The notes under the pieces were generated by a model. It was not told where the DNA came from. It was given only the letters and a program-made list of their open reading frames with translations, and made no database searches. This document shows, piece after piece, positions 19,705-28,789 of a stretch of DNA of 64,000 bases; positions within the stretch are counted from its first letter, which is position 1, and each line of letters opens with the position of its first letter. The stretch is from an uncultured Bacilli bacterium (lineage in GTDB: Bacteria; Bacillota_I; Bacilli_A; RFN20; CAG-631), in NCBI GenBank assembly GCA_947599835.1, contig CANQFQ010000006.1:45475-109474 (forward strand), read 5' to 3'. Made by a program: the position numbers and the translations under genes.

Positions 19705-19905
19705 TTATAATCCGTATTTTTTATTGAATTTATCAACACGACCATCTGCTTGTGTGAATCTTTGTTTTCCAGTAAAAAATGGATGACAATGTGAACATGT
19801 ATCTACTTTTAAAGTTTTAAGAACAGATCCTGTTTCAAATTCACTACCACAAGTTGTACATTTAACAACTACTTTTTGATAGTCAGGGTGTATTTTTTTC
19901 TTCAT
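19705..19905 (-). CDS. rpmE: 50S ribosomal protein L31, zinc-binding type
   Basis: The 66-residue product starts [12 protein letters not shown] and has the Cys residues of the zinc-containing (C+) L31 form: CTTC and CSHCHPF. The family tail [12 protein letters not shown] is intact. The start at 19905 is 7 bases after AGGAG; the ATG at 19911 is too close to the SD. It has its own promoter, and its zinc sites mean that a zinc-free paralogue elsewhere could replace it under zinc limitation. Confidence 0.96.
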   Translation of the reverse strand: MKKKIHPDYQKVVVKCTTCGSEFETGSVLKTLKVDTCSHCHPFFTGKQRFTQADGRVDKFNKKYGL

Positions 19906-19989
19906 AAACATTCTCCTTCCGCCTTAAGTCATCTTTCAACTTAAAGTAAGTCCGCTACATAATATAACATATTTGAATTCAAAAAACAA
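19906..19989 (-). promoter_or_regulatory. rpmE promoter and short structured leader
   Basis: On the minus strand TTGTTT (19984-19989) and TATATT (19961-19966) are 17 bp apart. The roughly 50-base leader contains a small hairpin (TTAAGT/ACTTAA with a 9-base loop) just before the SD. An L31 leader of the Firmicutes type is possible, since such leaders sit here, but the structure was not compared with a model. Confidence 0.5.
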
Positions 19990-20091
19990 TAATAATTATC
20001 AAAAAAAATAGAGAAAATAATGTAAATATCTAAACTTTTTCCATAAAAGATGGTATAATAATTTCGACAATTATTTGAGGGTGATATCATC

Positions 20092-21726
20092 ATGATTATC
20101 TTAAACAAAAAACAAAGAGCCATAAAAAAACTAAGAGATAGTGAAAACGATTTAAAAGAGAACGAAAATATCGAAAATTATATGAAACATTTAGAAATTA
20201 TTGTTGCTGCAAATGAATCATATATAGAACAATACACTCGTTTAAAAGAAGCATGTGAAAATTTATTATCTAAAGAAAGAACTTCTTTGATTGGAAGAAA
20301 AACGACATTACTAAATCGTTTTAATAAGGCTAGATTAAGCAAAGATATTTATGATTATACTAAAAAATTTGATATCGATTTAAAGGCTTATAAGGATGCA
20401 TTAAAAAAATTAGAAGGTGAATTTGAAAATATATTTAAGCCTTCAAAAGACTTAATTGATCGACTAGTGACCCCTAAAATTCATCTTCGTGAAATAAAAG
20501 AAGATTTTGAAAAGTATAAGGATAACCTTTCTTGTTGCTTGGAAGGATTAGAAAGTTTTTTAGATTCTATCGATAGAAAAGTTGAAAAATGCGAGCAATT
20601 CATTTCTACTGCATATTTTGATCGGGCGGAAATATTAATTGATAAAATAGAACGTGACATTTCAATGATTTATGGCCGTATCGAACAAATTGCACAATAT
20701 TGTGATTTAGTGTGTGTGCAAATTCCAGAAGAATTAGAAACTTTGCTAAATAAACAACTACAATTGACTTTTGAAGGATATTTTATTAACCATTTGAAAA
20801 TTGATGATTTAAATGATAAAGTTCGACAAATGCTAGAAATCATTAAAGGTAACTTTGCGAAACTACAATTCGGTGGTTTTGAAAATCAATATGATGAAAT
20901 TGAATCAAAAATAAATATGGTCAATCAAGCTTTGGAAGAAGAAGTTCATTGCAAAGAAATTTTTGATAGTCAACATAAAGAAATTTTATTTGAAGTTCAA
21001 AAATTAGAATCACAAACAATTTATACCAAAAAACAATATAATTTAGCTAAAGAATATTATATTTTGAGTGATGCTATTGAAGAAAGATTTGCAAAATTTC
21101 ATAATGACATTGCTTTATTATCCGATAAAAAGGGAGAATTTCAAAATTTTGTTTATAGTTATGCAAAACATTCCTATTCTTTTATGATTAAAAAAATGGA
21201 TGCGATTCGTTTTCAATGTCAATCTATGAGCGATGAAATTCAATTTTTTAAAAATTATTTTTATGATTTAAAGGTGACGGCCGAAGATATAAATACAAAA
21301 GAAAAAGAATATGAAAAAAAGTTAATGCAAACGATTGCAAAGATTAGACGTAATAAATTTTATGAAATTATCGATAGTTATCAAGAAAATATTAATCAAG
21401 GTTTCATTTTATTGAAGCAAATTTATAACGCTTTACGAACAGTTCCCATTAATATCGGAGATTTAACGACGAAATTTGCAGATGTTTCAACACATATTGG
21501 GGAACTTTGCAATTTTTTAAATAATCGATTAGATGAGGCTACACTTGCTTTGCAAGCAATTTTATATGCCAATCAAATTCGTTCGGAATTTAATGAAGTA
21601 AATATTATTTTGGAAGAAGCCGAAAAACTTTTTAGACAGCAAGAATATAGTCAAACTTCTAAGATGGTCATTCAAATTTTAAAAGAATATCATCCTAGCG
21701 CTTATGAAAGATTAGGTGGACATTAG
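20092..21726 (+). CDS. ezrA: EzrA-like septation ring regulator without membrane anchor
   Basis: EzrA is a spectrin-like protein that restrains FtsZ ring assembly and links FtsZ to cell-wall synthesis. The 544-residue product is almost wholly coiled coil, with Leu/Ile/Glu/Lys heptads, and the C-terminal EzrA-like segment FNEVNIILEEAEKLFRQQEYSQ. The usual N-terminal membrane helix is missing: the protein begins MIILNKKQRAIKKLRDSEND. The SD is GAGGGTGA. Identity is supported by the ezrA-iscS-thiI order found in Bacillus. A start further upstream is not available. Confidence 0.8.
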   Translation: MIILNKKQRAIKKLRDSENDLKENENIENYMKHLEIIVAANESYIEQYTRLKEACENLLSKERTSLIGRKTTLLNRFNKARLSKDIYDYTKKFDIDLKAYKDALKKLEGEFENIFKPSKDLIDRLVTPKIHLREIKEDFEKYKDNLSCCLEGLESFLDSIDRKVEKCEQFISTAYFDRAEILIDKIERDISMIYGRIEQIAQYCDLVCVQIPEELETLLNKQLQLTFEGYFINHLKIDDLNDKVRQMLEIIKGNFAKLQFGGFENQYDEIESKINMVNQALEEEVHCKEIFDSQHKEILFEVQKLESQTIYTKKQYNLAKEYYILSDAIEERFAKFHNDIALLSDKKGEFQNFVYSYAKHSYSFMIKKMDAIRFQCQSMSDEIQFFKNYFYDLKVTAEDINTKEKEYEKKLMQTIAKIRRNKFYEIIDSYQENINQGFILLKQIYNALRTVPINIGDLTTKFADVSTHIGELCNFLNNRLDEATLALQAILYANQIRSEFNEVNIILEEAEKLFRQQEYSQTSKMVIQILKEYHPSAYERLGGH

Positions 21727-21727
21727 A

Positions 21728-22864
21728 ATGGAATTATATTTAGATAATGCATCTACTACTATTGTAAATCCTAAAGTTCAAGAATTGTATATCTCGTTAT
21801 TACAAAAAAATTATGGTTCTACCGGATCTTTGCACAAACTTGGCGAACAGGCATTGGCATTAGAAACGAATGCACGACAAGAGATCGCAAATCTTTTACA
21901 CGTTAATTTTCAAGAAATCTTTTTTAATTCTGGTGCCACAGAGGGAAATAATCATGCAATTAAAGGGGTTGCTTTTCAATATAAAAATAGAGGAAATACT
22001 TTAATAACAACTAAAGTAGAGCATCCTAGTGTATTGGAATGCTTTAAGCAATTAGAAGAAAATTTTGGATTTCATGTAATCTATTTAGATGTAAATGAGC
22101 ATGGGCAAATCGAACTTGAAGATTTAAAAAAGGCATTAAATAATGATGTCATTTTAGTTTCGATTATGTTTGTCAATAATGAAGTCGGAACCATTATGCC
22201 CATTAAGGAAATTGCAAACATACTGAAGCAATATCCTAAAATTATTTTTCATTGTGACATCACTCAAGCTATTGGAAAATTGCCTATCGATTTTCAATGG
22301 TTTGATCTCGCAACGTTGTCCTTTCATAAAATTCATGGCTTGAAAGGGTGCGGATTACTCTATAAAAAGCAAAAAGTAAAATTAGTTTCTTTATTAAATG
22401 GACATCCAGCACAAAACACGTTAAAAGCCGGTACAAGCCCATGGCAAAATCATGTTGCGAATGCTTTGGCATTAAAATTCGAATTAGAAGAAATGCGTAA
22501 AAAACAAGAAGAAGTGGCGTTGACACAAAAAAAACTTTTAAATGAATTGTCAAAAATTCCTGAAATCACTTTAAATACTGAAATGGGCTATACGATTCCT
22601 AATATTATTAATTTTTCAATCAAAGGTTATAATCCTGAAGTTGTTATTCGTCAATTTTCAAATATGGGAATCTATTTATCTTCAAAAAGTGCATGCAGTG
22701 TTGCATTAAAAGATTCGTTTTCACCGACTTTATTAGCTATGCATAAGGATAATGAAGTTTGTCGTTCTTCGATTCGTGTTAGCATGGATCATGCGTTAAC
22801 GGAGAGTGAAATTAAGTATTTTATTGATTGTTTAAAGCAAATTTTAAAAATTATTAGAAAGTAG
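21728..22864 (+). CDS. Cysteine desulfurase, NifS/IscS class
   Basis: This PLP enzyme removes sulfur from cysteine and passes it on as persulfide. In the 378-residue product the start is MELYLDNASTTIVNP, the PLP lysine lies in SFHKIHGLKGCGLLY, and the active-site loop is LSSKSACSV (catalytic Cys). The start at 21728 is 8 bases after AGGTGG; a GTG at 21716 in the same frame overlaps ezrA further. In Bacillus the gene at this place (nifZ) supplies sulfur to ThiI for 4-thiouridine in tRNA, and thiI follows here by 8 bp. Confidence 0.93.
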   Translation: MELYLDNASTTIVNPKVQELYISLLQKNYGSTGSLHKLGEQALALETNARQEIANLLHVNFQEIFFNSGATEGNNHAIKGVAFQYKNRGNTLITTKVEHPSVLECFKQLEENFGFHVIYLDVNEHGQIELEDLKKALNNDVILVSIMFVNNEVGTIMPIKEIANILKQYPKIIFHCDITQAIGKLPIDFQWFDLATLSFHKIHGLKGCGLLYKKQKVKLVSLLNGHPAQNTLKAGTSPWQNHVANALALKFELEEMRKKQEEVALTQKKLLNELSKIPEITLNTEMGYTIPNIINFSIKGYNPEVVIRQFSNMGIYLSSKSACSVALKDSFSPTLLAMHKDNEVCRSSIRVSMDHALTESEIKYFIDCLKQILKIIRK

Positions 22865-22872
22865 GTTATAAG

Positions 22873-24048
22873 ATGGTATATACAGATATAATGATTCGGT
22901 ATGGAGAATTAACCTTAAAAGGAAAAAATCGGAAGGATTTTATCGATTGTTTATATCGAAATCTAAAAAATGCATTTATAGATATGAAAACATTAACTTT
23001 TGAAAAACAATATGATCGAATGTATATTCATTTAAACGATGAAAATAAAGAAGAAATTATTCGTCGTTTAAAATATATTTCAGGTATTTCAAGCTATTCG
23101 TTGGTCGCAAAAGTAGAAAAAAATATGTCTGCGATTGAAAAAAGCGTTGTCGATATGATCAACGAACAATATGATGCATCGTGGAAAACATTTAAAGTGA
23201 TTGCGCGTAGGAGTGATAAATCTTTTCCAATTATTTCCGATCAAATCAATCGTTATGTCGCAACATCCATTTTAAAAAATACTTCATTATTAGTAGATGT
23301 TCATCATCCTGACTTAAAAATTAAAATAGAAGTACGTTTAGATGCATGTTATGTAAGTATTTTTAATTATGAAGGTTTAAAAGGTTTCCCTCTTGGAAGT
23401 GGTGGAAAAGCATTATTAATGATTAGTGGCGGAATCGATTCCCCTGTTGCTGGTTTTTTAATGATGAAAAAAGGAGTAAAAATTGAAGCGATTCATTTTT
23501 CAAGTCCACCATATACAAGTGAAATGGCGGTTTTTAAGGTAAAAACTTTGTTAAAAGAATTAGCAAAAATTCAAGGAACCATTAAATTTTATAATATTCC
23601 ATTTACTGATTTGCAAGTGAAAATTTATGAAAAATGTAGTGAATCTTATGCTATTACAATTATGAGGAGAATGATGTATAGAATTGCTGATATTATCGCT
23701 AAAAAAGATAATTGTCTTTGCCTTGTGAATGGTGAAAGTGTAGGGCAAGTGGCTTCACAAACTTTAAATAGCATGCAAGTAATCAACGAAGTGACGAACA
23801 CAGTTATTCTTCGTCCATTAGCAATCATGGATAAAAATGATATCATTAAAATTGCTCAAGAAATAAATACCTACGCGACTTCTATTTTACCTTATGAAGA
23901 TTGCTGTACCATCTTTGATCCTAAAAATCCAACAACTAAACCAAAATTAAGCGAATGTTATTATTATGAAGGAAAATTTGATTATAGTGCAATGATTGCC
24001 GAGTGTATTCAAAATGCAACGATTGAATATATAAGTGTTGATAAATAA
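22873..24048 (+). CDS. thiI: tRNA 4-thiouridine synthetase ThiI
   Basis: ThiI adenylates U8 of tRNA and inserts sulfur received from the desulfurase. The 391-residue product has an N-terminal ferredoxin-like/THUMP domain (with FKVIARRSDKSFP and GSGGKALLM) and the PP-loop SGGIDSPVAGFLM (about residues 182-194). There is no C-terminal rhodanese domain, as in Bacillus and unlike Escherichia coli. It lies 8 bp after the desulfurase gene and ends in a terminator shared with the convergent YsxE-like gene. Confidence 0.96.
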   Translation: MVYTDIMIRYGELTLKGKNRKDFIDCLYRNLKNAFIDMKTLTFEKQYDRMYIHLNDENKEEIIRRLKYISGISSYSLVAKVEKNMSAIEKSVVDMINEQYDASWKTFKVIARRSDKSFPIISDQINRYVATSILKNTSLLVDVHHPDLKIKIEVRLDACYVSIFNYEGLKGFPLGSGGKALLMISGGIDSPVAGFLMMKKGVKIEAIHFSSPPYTSEMAVFKVKTLLKELAKIQGTIKFYNIPFTDLQVKIYEKCSESYAITIMRRMMYRIADIIAKKDNCLCLVNGESVGQVASQTLNSMQVINEVTNTVILRPLAIMDKNDIIKIAQEINTYATSILPYEDCCTIFDPKNPTTKPKLSECYYYEGKFDYSAMIAECIQNATIEYISVDK

Positions 24049-24089
24049 AAAATAATCGATAGAATCGTGTGTTCTATGATTATTTTTTT
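24047..24089. terminator. Bidirectional terminator between thiI and the YsxE-like gene
   Basis: AATAATCGATAGAA (24051-24064) pairs with TTCTATGATTATT (24072-24084), with one bulged G, and is followed by a T run on the plus strand and preceded by an A run. Confidence 0.8.
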
Positions 24090-24991
24090 ATTTCACTTTC
24101 TAATTCTTCAACACTTTTTACCATGAATACACTTTGCATAATGTTCGTTAAATTTTTAAAATCATTTCCTAAATAAAATTTAATAATAGGAACATATAAA
24201 AGTGCTAATAACCATTCAATTTCATAATCTTCAAGCGTAAATTTATCAAAATATTCTGTTAAACAACCAGATAGATCAATAGAACCAAAATATGAATGTT
24301 CAAATAAGGATTGTATTTCATAAACTGGTGAACAAATCTGCATTTTTTCATTTGAAATAATTTTATCTTTGGCAATGAATACATGACTATAATCAAAATT
24401 TTGATGTGTGATAACTTGCCTTATAGTACTTTTATCCTTAGTTAATTCTTTAAATTTATTCAAATGTTCTTTCGATTGATCCAATGATTTAATAAATTTA
24501 GTATAATTTAAAGTATAATACCATTGAGAAGGGGACTTATAATCTAAACGTTCAATATCTTCCATCATTTTATCTAAAATATGAAGCGCTTGTGTTTGTA
24601 ACTCTTCTATATGTGCAGCCGTTTCTTTGTAAAAACTAATGCTTACATTGGAAGTAAAAACAGTCTTTTGATGTACCTCTCCAATTCTAGATAAGTAGTA
24701 TTTTAATTTAATATCTTTTGCTTCTAAATACTCTTCTTGAATCCAAGGTGTTAATCGGATGACTTTATTTTTAAAAGTGGGTGTAATAGTTCTTTGTTGT
24801 GTTTGTATTGGCATTGCAAAATAATCAATGTGTAAAGCTTTGAGTTTTTCACAGACTTTACCATCATCATGATGATTTATATATTTTAAGCAATAAGATT
24901 CATTTTCACATTTAATTTGATAAACTTTATCAGAGCACTTTATTAAGGCTAATGGTTCAATATTATAAAGTTGTTTTAAAGTGTCACGCAT
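24080..24991 (-). CDS. YsxE/CotS-like protein with degenerate kinase fold
   Basis: The 303-residue product resembles the spore-coat-associated CotS/YsxE family of aminoglycoside-phosphotransferase-fold proteins. It has an N-lobe with YCLKYINHHDDGKVCEKL, a P..TQQRTITP strand, and a C-lobe with ITHQNFDYSHVFI where active kinases have HxDxxxxN. The catalytic Asp is Asn here, and the later metal-binding Asp motif (IDFD in relatives) is replaced by SNEKMQICSP, so it is probably a pseudokinase. It follows the SpoVID-like gene by 2 bp, as ysxE follows spoVID in Bacillus, and its role in this organism is unknown. Confidence 0.65.
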   Translation of the reverse strand: MRDTLKQLYNIEPLALIKCSDKVYQIKCENESYCLKYINHHDDGKVCEKLKALHIDYFAMPIQTQQRTITPTFKNKVIRLTPWIQEEYLEAKDIKLKYYLSRIGEVHQKTVFTSNVSISFYKETAAHIEELQTQALHILDKMMEDIERLDYKSPSQWYYTLNYTKFIKSLDQSKEHLNKFKELTKDKSTIRQVITHQNFDYSHVFIAKDKIISNEKMQICSPVYEIQSLFEHSYFGSIDLSGCLTEYFDKFTLEDYEIEWLLALLYVPIIKFYLGNDFKNLTNIMQSVFMVKSVEELESEIKK

Positions 24992-24993
24992 GG

Positions 24994-25719
24994 TTAATCA
25001 TCATTTTCTTTGCGGTGTATTTTATAGAATGTAACATAAGAATCCTTTTGCTTAAATAGGTCATTTGCCCAGTGATAAGTTGATGTTGAAGGCGAGGGTT
25101 CTGTCCTTGATTCTTCTATTATTTTGTCAATTACTAAACTTGAATCATGTTCATTATGAAGGGAAATAGGAACGGGTTCGACTACATGATTTTCACTATT
25201 AAAATCATCTTTTATCTCATTGTCTATAGAAGAAAGATCATTTTGTTGATTGGTTATTTTTGTATCATTGAATTCATCGATTAATGTATCATCATATAAA
25301 GGCATTGTGTCATTTATTACTTCATCAATTTCATTTGTTAGATTATAAATATTATTTTCATCACCTTGAATTTCAGGCTCATTCGGTTCATTAATTTTTC
25401 TAAATCCAGTGACTTTGAGGCATATTTTGAAAACGACAATATTTCGTAAAATTTGAAAATCATATTGTTCCACGGATAGTGAAAATTTATTTTGATCAAT
25501 TACTTGATCAAAAGGTGCAAAAATATCCACATCAATATTTTCATCGAAAGGTTCCATTCCTTTTAATGATGAGGCAATTCCAGAAAGTTTAACTACACCG
25601 ACAACACTACAACCATCATCTAATAATTTATAGTCAATTGAATCTTTCACTGAAACATCATACAATTGTTCTACGTTTGTAGAAAAATGAATTGCTTTTT
25701 CTAAAATAATTTTATCCAT
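24994..25719 (-). CDS. SpoVID-like protein lacking LysM
   Basis: SpoVID anchors coat assembly on the forespore in Bacillus. The 241-residue product has an N-terminal domain of about 120 residues resembling that of SpoVID (GIASSLKG..PFDENIDVDIFAPFDQV then LSVEQYDFQIL and VVFKICLKVTGFRK), then an acidic low-complexity linker. It ends with SYVTFYKIHRKENDD, just where relatives begin their LysM domain, so the domain is missing. The start at 25719 is 8 bases after AGGAG. It lies between engB and the YsxE-like gene. Confidence 0.6.
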   Translation of the reverse strand: MDKIILEKAIHFSTNVEQLYDVSVKDSIDYKLLDDGCSVVGVVKLSGIASSLKGMEPFDENIDVDIFAPFDQVIDQNKFSLSVEQYDFQILRNIVVFKICLKVTGFRKINEPNEPEIQGDENNIYNLTNEIDEVINDTMPLYDDTLIDEFNDTKITNQQNDLSSIDNEIKDDFNSENHVVEPVPISLHNEHDSSLVIDKIIEESRTEPSPSTSTYHWANDLFKQKDSYVTFYKIHRKENDD

Positions 25720-25806
25720 CACAATCACTCCTAACATTATATATGCTAGCAATTTTAAATTCATGATATAAAAAAAGCGAAAGAAATATCTTTCGCTCAT
25801 ATCATT

Positions 25807-26397
25807 TTATTTTGCTTCTTGATATAAAAGTTTAATCAAATCTACAACTTTTTCATAACTATGATCTAAACTTGAATAATAAATAATGTTTTGAATATCA
25901 AATGCGTTTTGAATTTCTTGAATTTGTAAATTAAGTTGATGTTTCATTTTTTGATTTAATTTGTCACATTTACTTGCAATGATATGCACAGGAAGATGGA
26001 CACTATTAGCAATTTGAAGTAAAGAAAGATCATTTGCTGTTATCCCTATTTTAGCATCAATGACTAAAATTAAACCAATCAAACAATCGCGTTCATACAA
26101 ATATTCACTCATCATTTTTTGAAACGACGCATCACTTTGGATAGAAACTTTTGCATATCCATATCCAGGAGAATCAACTAAACGATATTGATGATTAACA
26201 TCAAAAAAATTTAAATATTTTGTAAGCCCTGGCGTTTTAGAAACTTTAGCCATATTTCGGTTGTTGGTTATTTTATTAATTAAAGTAGACTTCCCAACAT
26301 TACTGCGACCTACAATGCATAATTCTTTTTTTGAATTATCCGGCCAATTTTCTTTGCTTGGACATGAAATCAAATAATTTACGTTTTTAAGCCACAT
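25807..26397 (-). CDS. engB: Ribosome biogenesis GTPase EngB (YsxC/YihA)
   Basis: EngB is an essential TrmE-Era-type GTPase needed for late 50S assembly. The 196-residue product has G1 GRSNVGKSTL (about residues 27-36), G3 DSPGYGYAK and G4 SKCDK. The start overlaps the last 11 bp of lon, with SD GAGGAA inside lon. The lon-engB order is typical for Bacillota and suggests translational coupling. Confidence 0.95.
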   Translation of the reverse strand: MWLKNVNYLISCPSKENWPDNSKKELCIVGRSNVGKSTLINKITNNRNMAKVSKTPGLTKYLNFFDVNHQYRLVDSPGYGYAKVSIQSDASFQKMMSEYLYERDCLIGLILVIDAKIGITANDLSLLQIANSVHLPVHIIASKCDKLNQKMKHQLNLQIQEIQNAFDIQNIIYYSSLDHSYEKVVDLIKLLYQEAK

Positions 26398-28744
26398 TAG
26401 ATGATTCCTCTAAGGCTAAATTAATGACTTGTTCCACATGTGAAACTGGAATAAATTTAATTTCATCTGTGACAATTTTAGGCAATTCTTCTAAATCCTT
26501 TTCATTGTCTTGAGGAATAATTACAGTTGTAATACCCGAACGATGTGCACTAATAGATTTTTCTTTTAAACCACCAATAGGTAAAACATTTCCTCGAAGA
26601 GTGACTTCTCCGGTCATAGCTAAATCGGATTTTACCGCACGTTTTGTCAATGCACTGACAATTGCAGTAGTCATGGTAATGCCGGCACTTGGACCATCTT
26701 TAGGTACTGCACCTTCAGGAACATGGATATGTAAGTCAATTTTTGCAAACATCGAAGAATCAATATGATAAGTATTTGCATTGGCTTTCACATAGTCAAA
26801 GGCAATACTTGCTGATTCTTTCATTACATCTCCCAATTGTCCAGTTACAATAAGTGCACCTTTACCATCGAAATAATTCACTTCGATAGGTAAAATATCT
26901 CCACCAAATTCAGTGTATGCTAGACCTGTAACGACACCAATTTGGCTGACTTTTTCTTTTTTAGAATAATCAAAAATTTCTTTACCTAAATATTCTTGTA
27001 CCATTTTAATCGTAATTGTTTTAATGTCTAATACAAGATTATTTTTTAATTTTCTTACAACTAATTTACGGCATATTTTAGCAATTGCACGTTCTAAATT
27101 ACGGACACCTGCTTCACGAGTATAATAACGAATAATATGCATTAATGCATCTTCTGTAAATGAGATATTTTCATTTTCAAGTCCATGAGCAATTAATTGT
27201 TTAGGTACAAGATGTTTAATGGCAATATTTTCTTTTTCAATTTCTGTATAACTTGAAATTTGAATTATTTCTAATCTATCCCTTAAAGGTGCAGGAATAT
27301 TTTCAAGATAGTTTGCTGTTGCGATAAATAAAACATTAGATAAATCGTATGGCTCTTCAATATAATGATCGCTAAAATATTTGTTTTGTTCAGGGTCTAA
27401 TAATTCAAGCATTGCACTTGCAGGATCCCCTTTATAATCAGCTCCCATTTTATCGATTTCATCGAGCAAAAACACTGGGTTGATGACTCCGGCTTTTTTC
27501 ATGGATTGGATGACTCTACCAGGTAGAGCACCAATATAGGTCCGACGATGGCCACGAATTTCAGCTTCATCTTTGACGCCACCCAAAGACATTTTTACAA
27601 ACTTACGATCTAAAGCTCTAGCAATGGATTTTGCAAGAGAAGTTTTTCCTACACCGGGTGGTCCAACAAAGCATAAAATAGGTGCTTTGAGCGAACTTGT
27701 TAAGGTTTTAACTGCAAGATATTCAACAATTCTTTCTTTGATTTTTTCAAGACCATAATGGTCTTCATCAAGAATCGTTTCAACTTTTAAAATATCAGTA
27801 TTATCCTCAGATTTTTGATACCAAGGAATATCGATCAGCCAATCAATGTATGTTTTGAGCATTGAGGCTTCACCACTTGCTTGTGGCATTGTTTCAAAAC
27901 GTCTTAATTCTGATAAAATTTTGTTTTTAATCGATTCAGGATACGGATTTTCATCTAATAATTTTCTAATTTCATCAGCATCTTTTTCGGAAGGAGTAAT
28001 GTCTCCAAGTTCTTCTTTAATTACTCTTAATTTTTCGCGAAGATAAAATTCTTTTTGACTATCATCAATATGTTTTTTAATTTTCATACTGATGTCATCT
28101 TCAATCTTTTGAATATTCATTTCTTTTTCTAAATAAATAGCAATCGTTTCTAACCGTTTTAAAACGTTAGAGGTTTTTAACAAATCAATTTGTATCTTTA
28201 AATCATGAACACCATATTGTGCTACAATATCAGTAAATTCAGAGGCGGTAACTCCTTTTGTTAATTTATTTAGAGAATCTCTAGCTACATTGTTGAGAAA
28301 ATCATTATATTTGGTATTTTGTTGAATTTTTTCACTAATGTGATGAATATATGCTGCTTCTTCATCCATGTTTTCTTCAAAATCTTCAACAATTGAAACT
28401 TGACCAAAAAAACAATTTTCTTTCGAATGGAAAGACAATAATTTTACGCGTTGTAAACCGATTAAAGTAACTGTTAAGTGAGTGCTAGATATATTGTTAT
28501 GATCAATTTTAGCCATTGTTCCATAATTAGCAATGGAAGTTTTGCGAACAGTATTACTGTTAGGATCTAATTGAGGAATTACAACAATATAGCCCTCATA
28601 TTTTTCTATTGATAGATGAATGGCATTTTGACTAAAATCCCTTCCTACTTCAACAGATGTTTTATTTTTTGGAAATAAAACGGAACCGCGAGTACATAAA
28701 AGAGGATATTCCATTTCTAAAGTGTTATTTTGTTTTTCATCCAT
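26387..28744 (-). CDS. lon: ATP-dependent protease Lon (LonA type)
   Basis: Lon degrades misfolded and regulatory proteins in the cytoplasm. The 785-residue product has the N-terminal substrate-recognition domain, AAA+ Walker A GPPGVGKTSLAKSI, Walker B FLLDEIDKM, and the protease domain with catalytic Ser in PKDGPSAGITM and Lys in GGLKEKSISA. The start at 28744 is 7 bases after AAGGGGAAG; the ATG at 28762 precedes that SD. It sits between tig and engB. clpX and lonB, which lie here in Bacillus, are absent. Confidence 0.97.
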   Translation of the reverse strand: MDEKQNNTLEMEYPLLCTRGSVLFPKNKTSVEVGRDFSQNAIHLSIEKYEGYIVVIPQLDPNSNTVRKTSIANYGTMAKIDHNNISSTHLTVTLIGLQRVKLLSFHSKENCFFGQVSIVEDFEENMDEEAAYIHHISEKIQQNTKYNDFLNNVARDSLNKLTKGVTASEFTDIVAQYGVHDLKIQIDLLKTSNVLKRLETIAIYLEKEMNIQKIEDDISMKIKKHIDDSQKEFYLREKLRVIKEELGDITPSEKDADEIRKLLDENPYPESIKNKILSELRRFETMPQASGEASMLKTYIDWLIDIPWYQKSEDNTDILKVETILDEDHYGLEKIKERIVEYLAVKTLTSSLKAPILCFVGPPGVGKTSLAKSIARALDRKFVKMSLGGVKDEAEIRGHRRTYIGALPGRVIQSMKKAGVINPVFLLDEIDKMGADYKGDPASAMLELLDPEQNKYFSDHYIEEPYDLSNVLFIATANYLENIPAPLRDRLEIIQISSYTEIEKENIAIKHLVPKQLIAHGLENENISFTEDALMHIIRYYTREAGVRNLERAIAKICRKLVVRKLKNNLVLDIKTITIKMVQEYLGKEIFDYSKKEKVSQIGVVTGLAYTEFGGDILPIEVNYFDGKGALIVTGQLGDVMKESASIAFDYVKANANTYHIDSSMFAKIDLHIHVPEGAVPKDGPSAGITMTTAIVSALTKRAVKSDLAMTGEVTLRGNVLPIGGLKEKSISAHRSGITTVIIPQDNEKDLEELPKIVTDEIKFIPVSHVEQVINLALEESSNVA

Positions 28745-28789
28745 TTTATCTTCCCCTTTCATTTCAAGTATAGCCTAGTTTTAAAAAAA

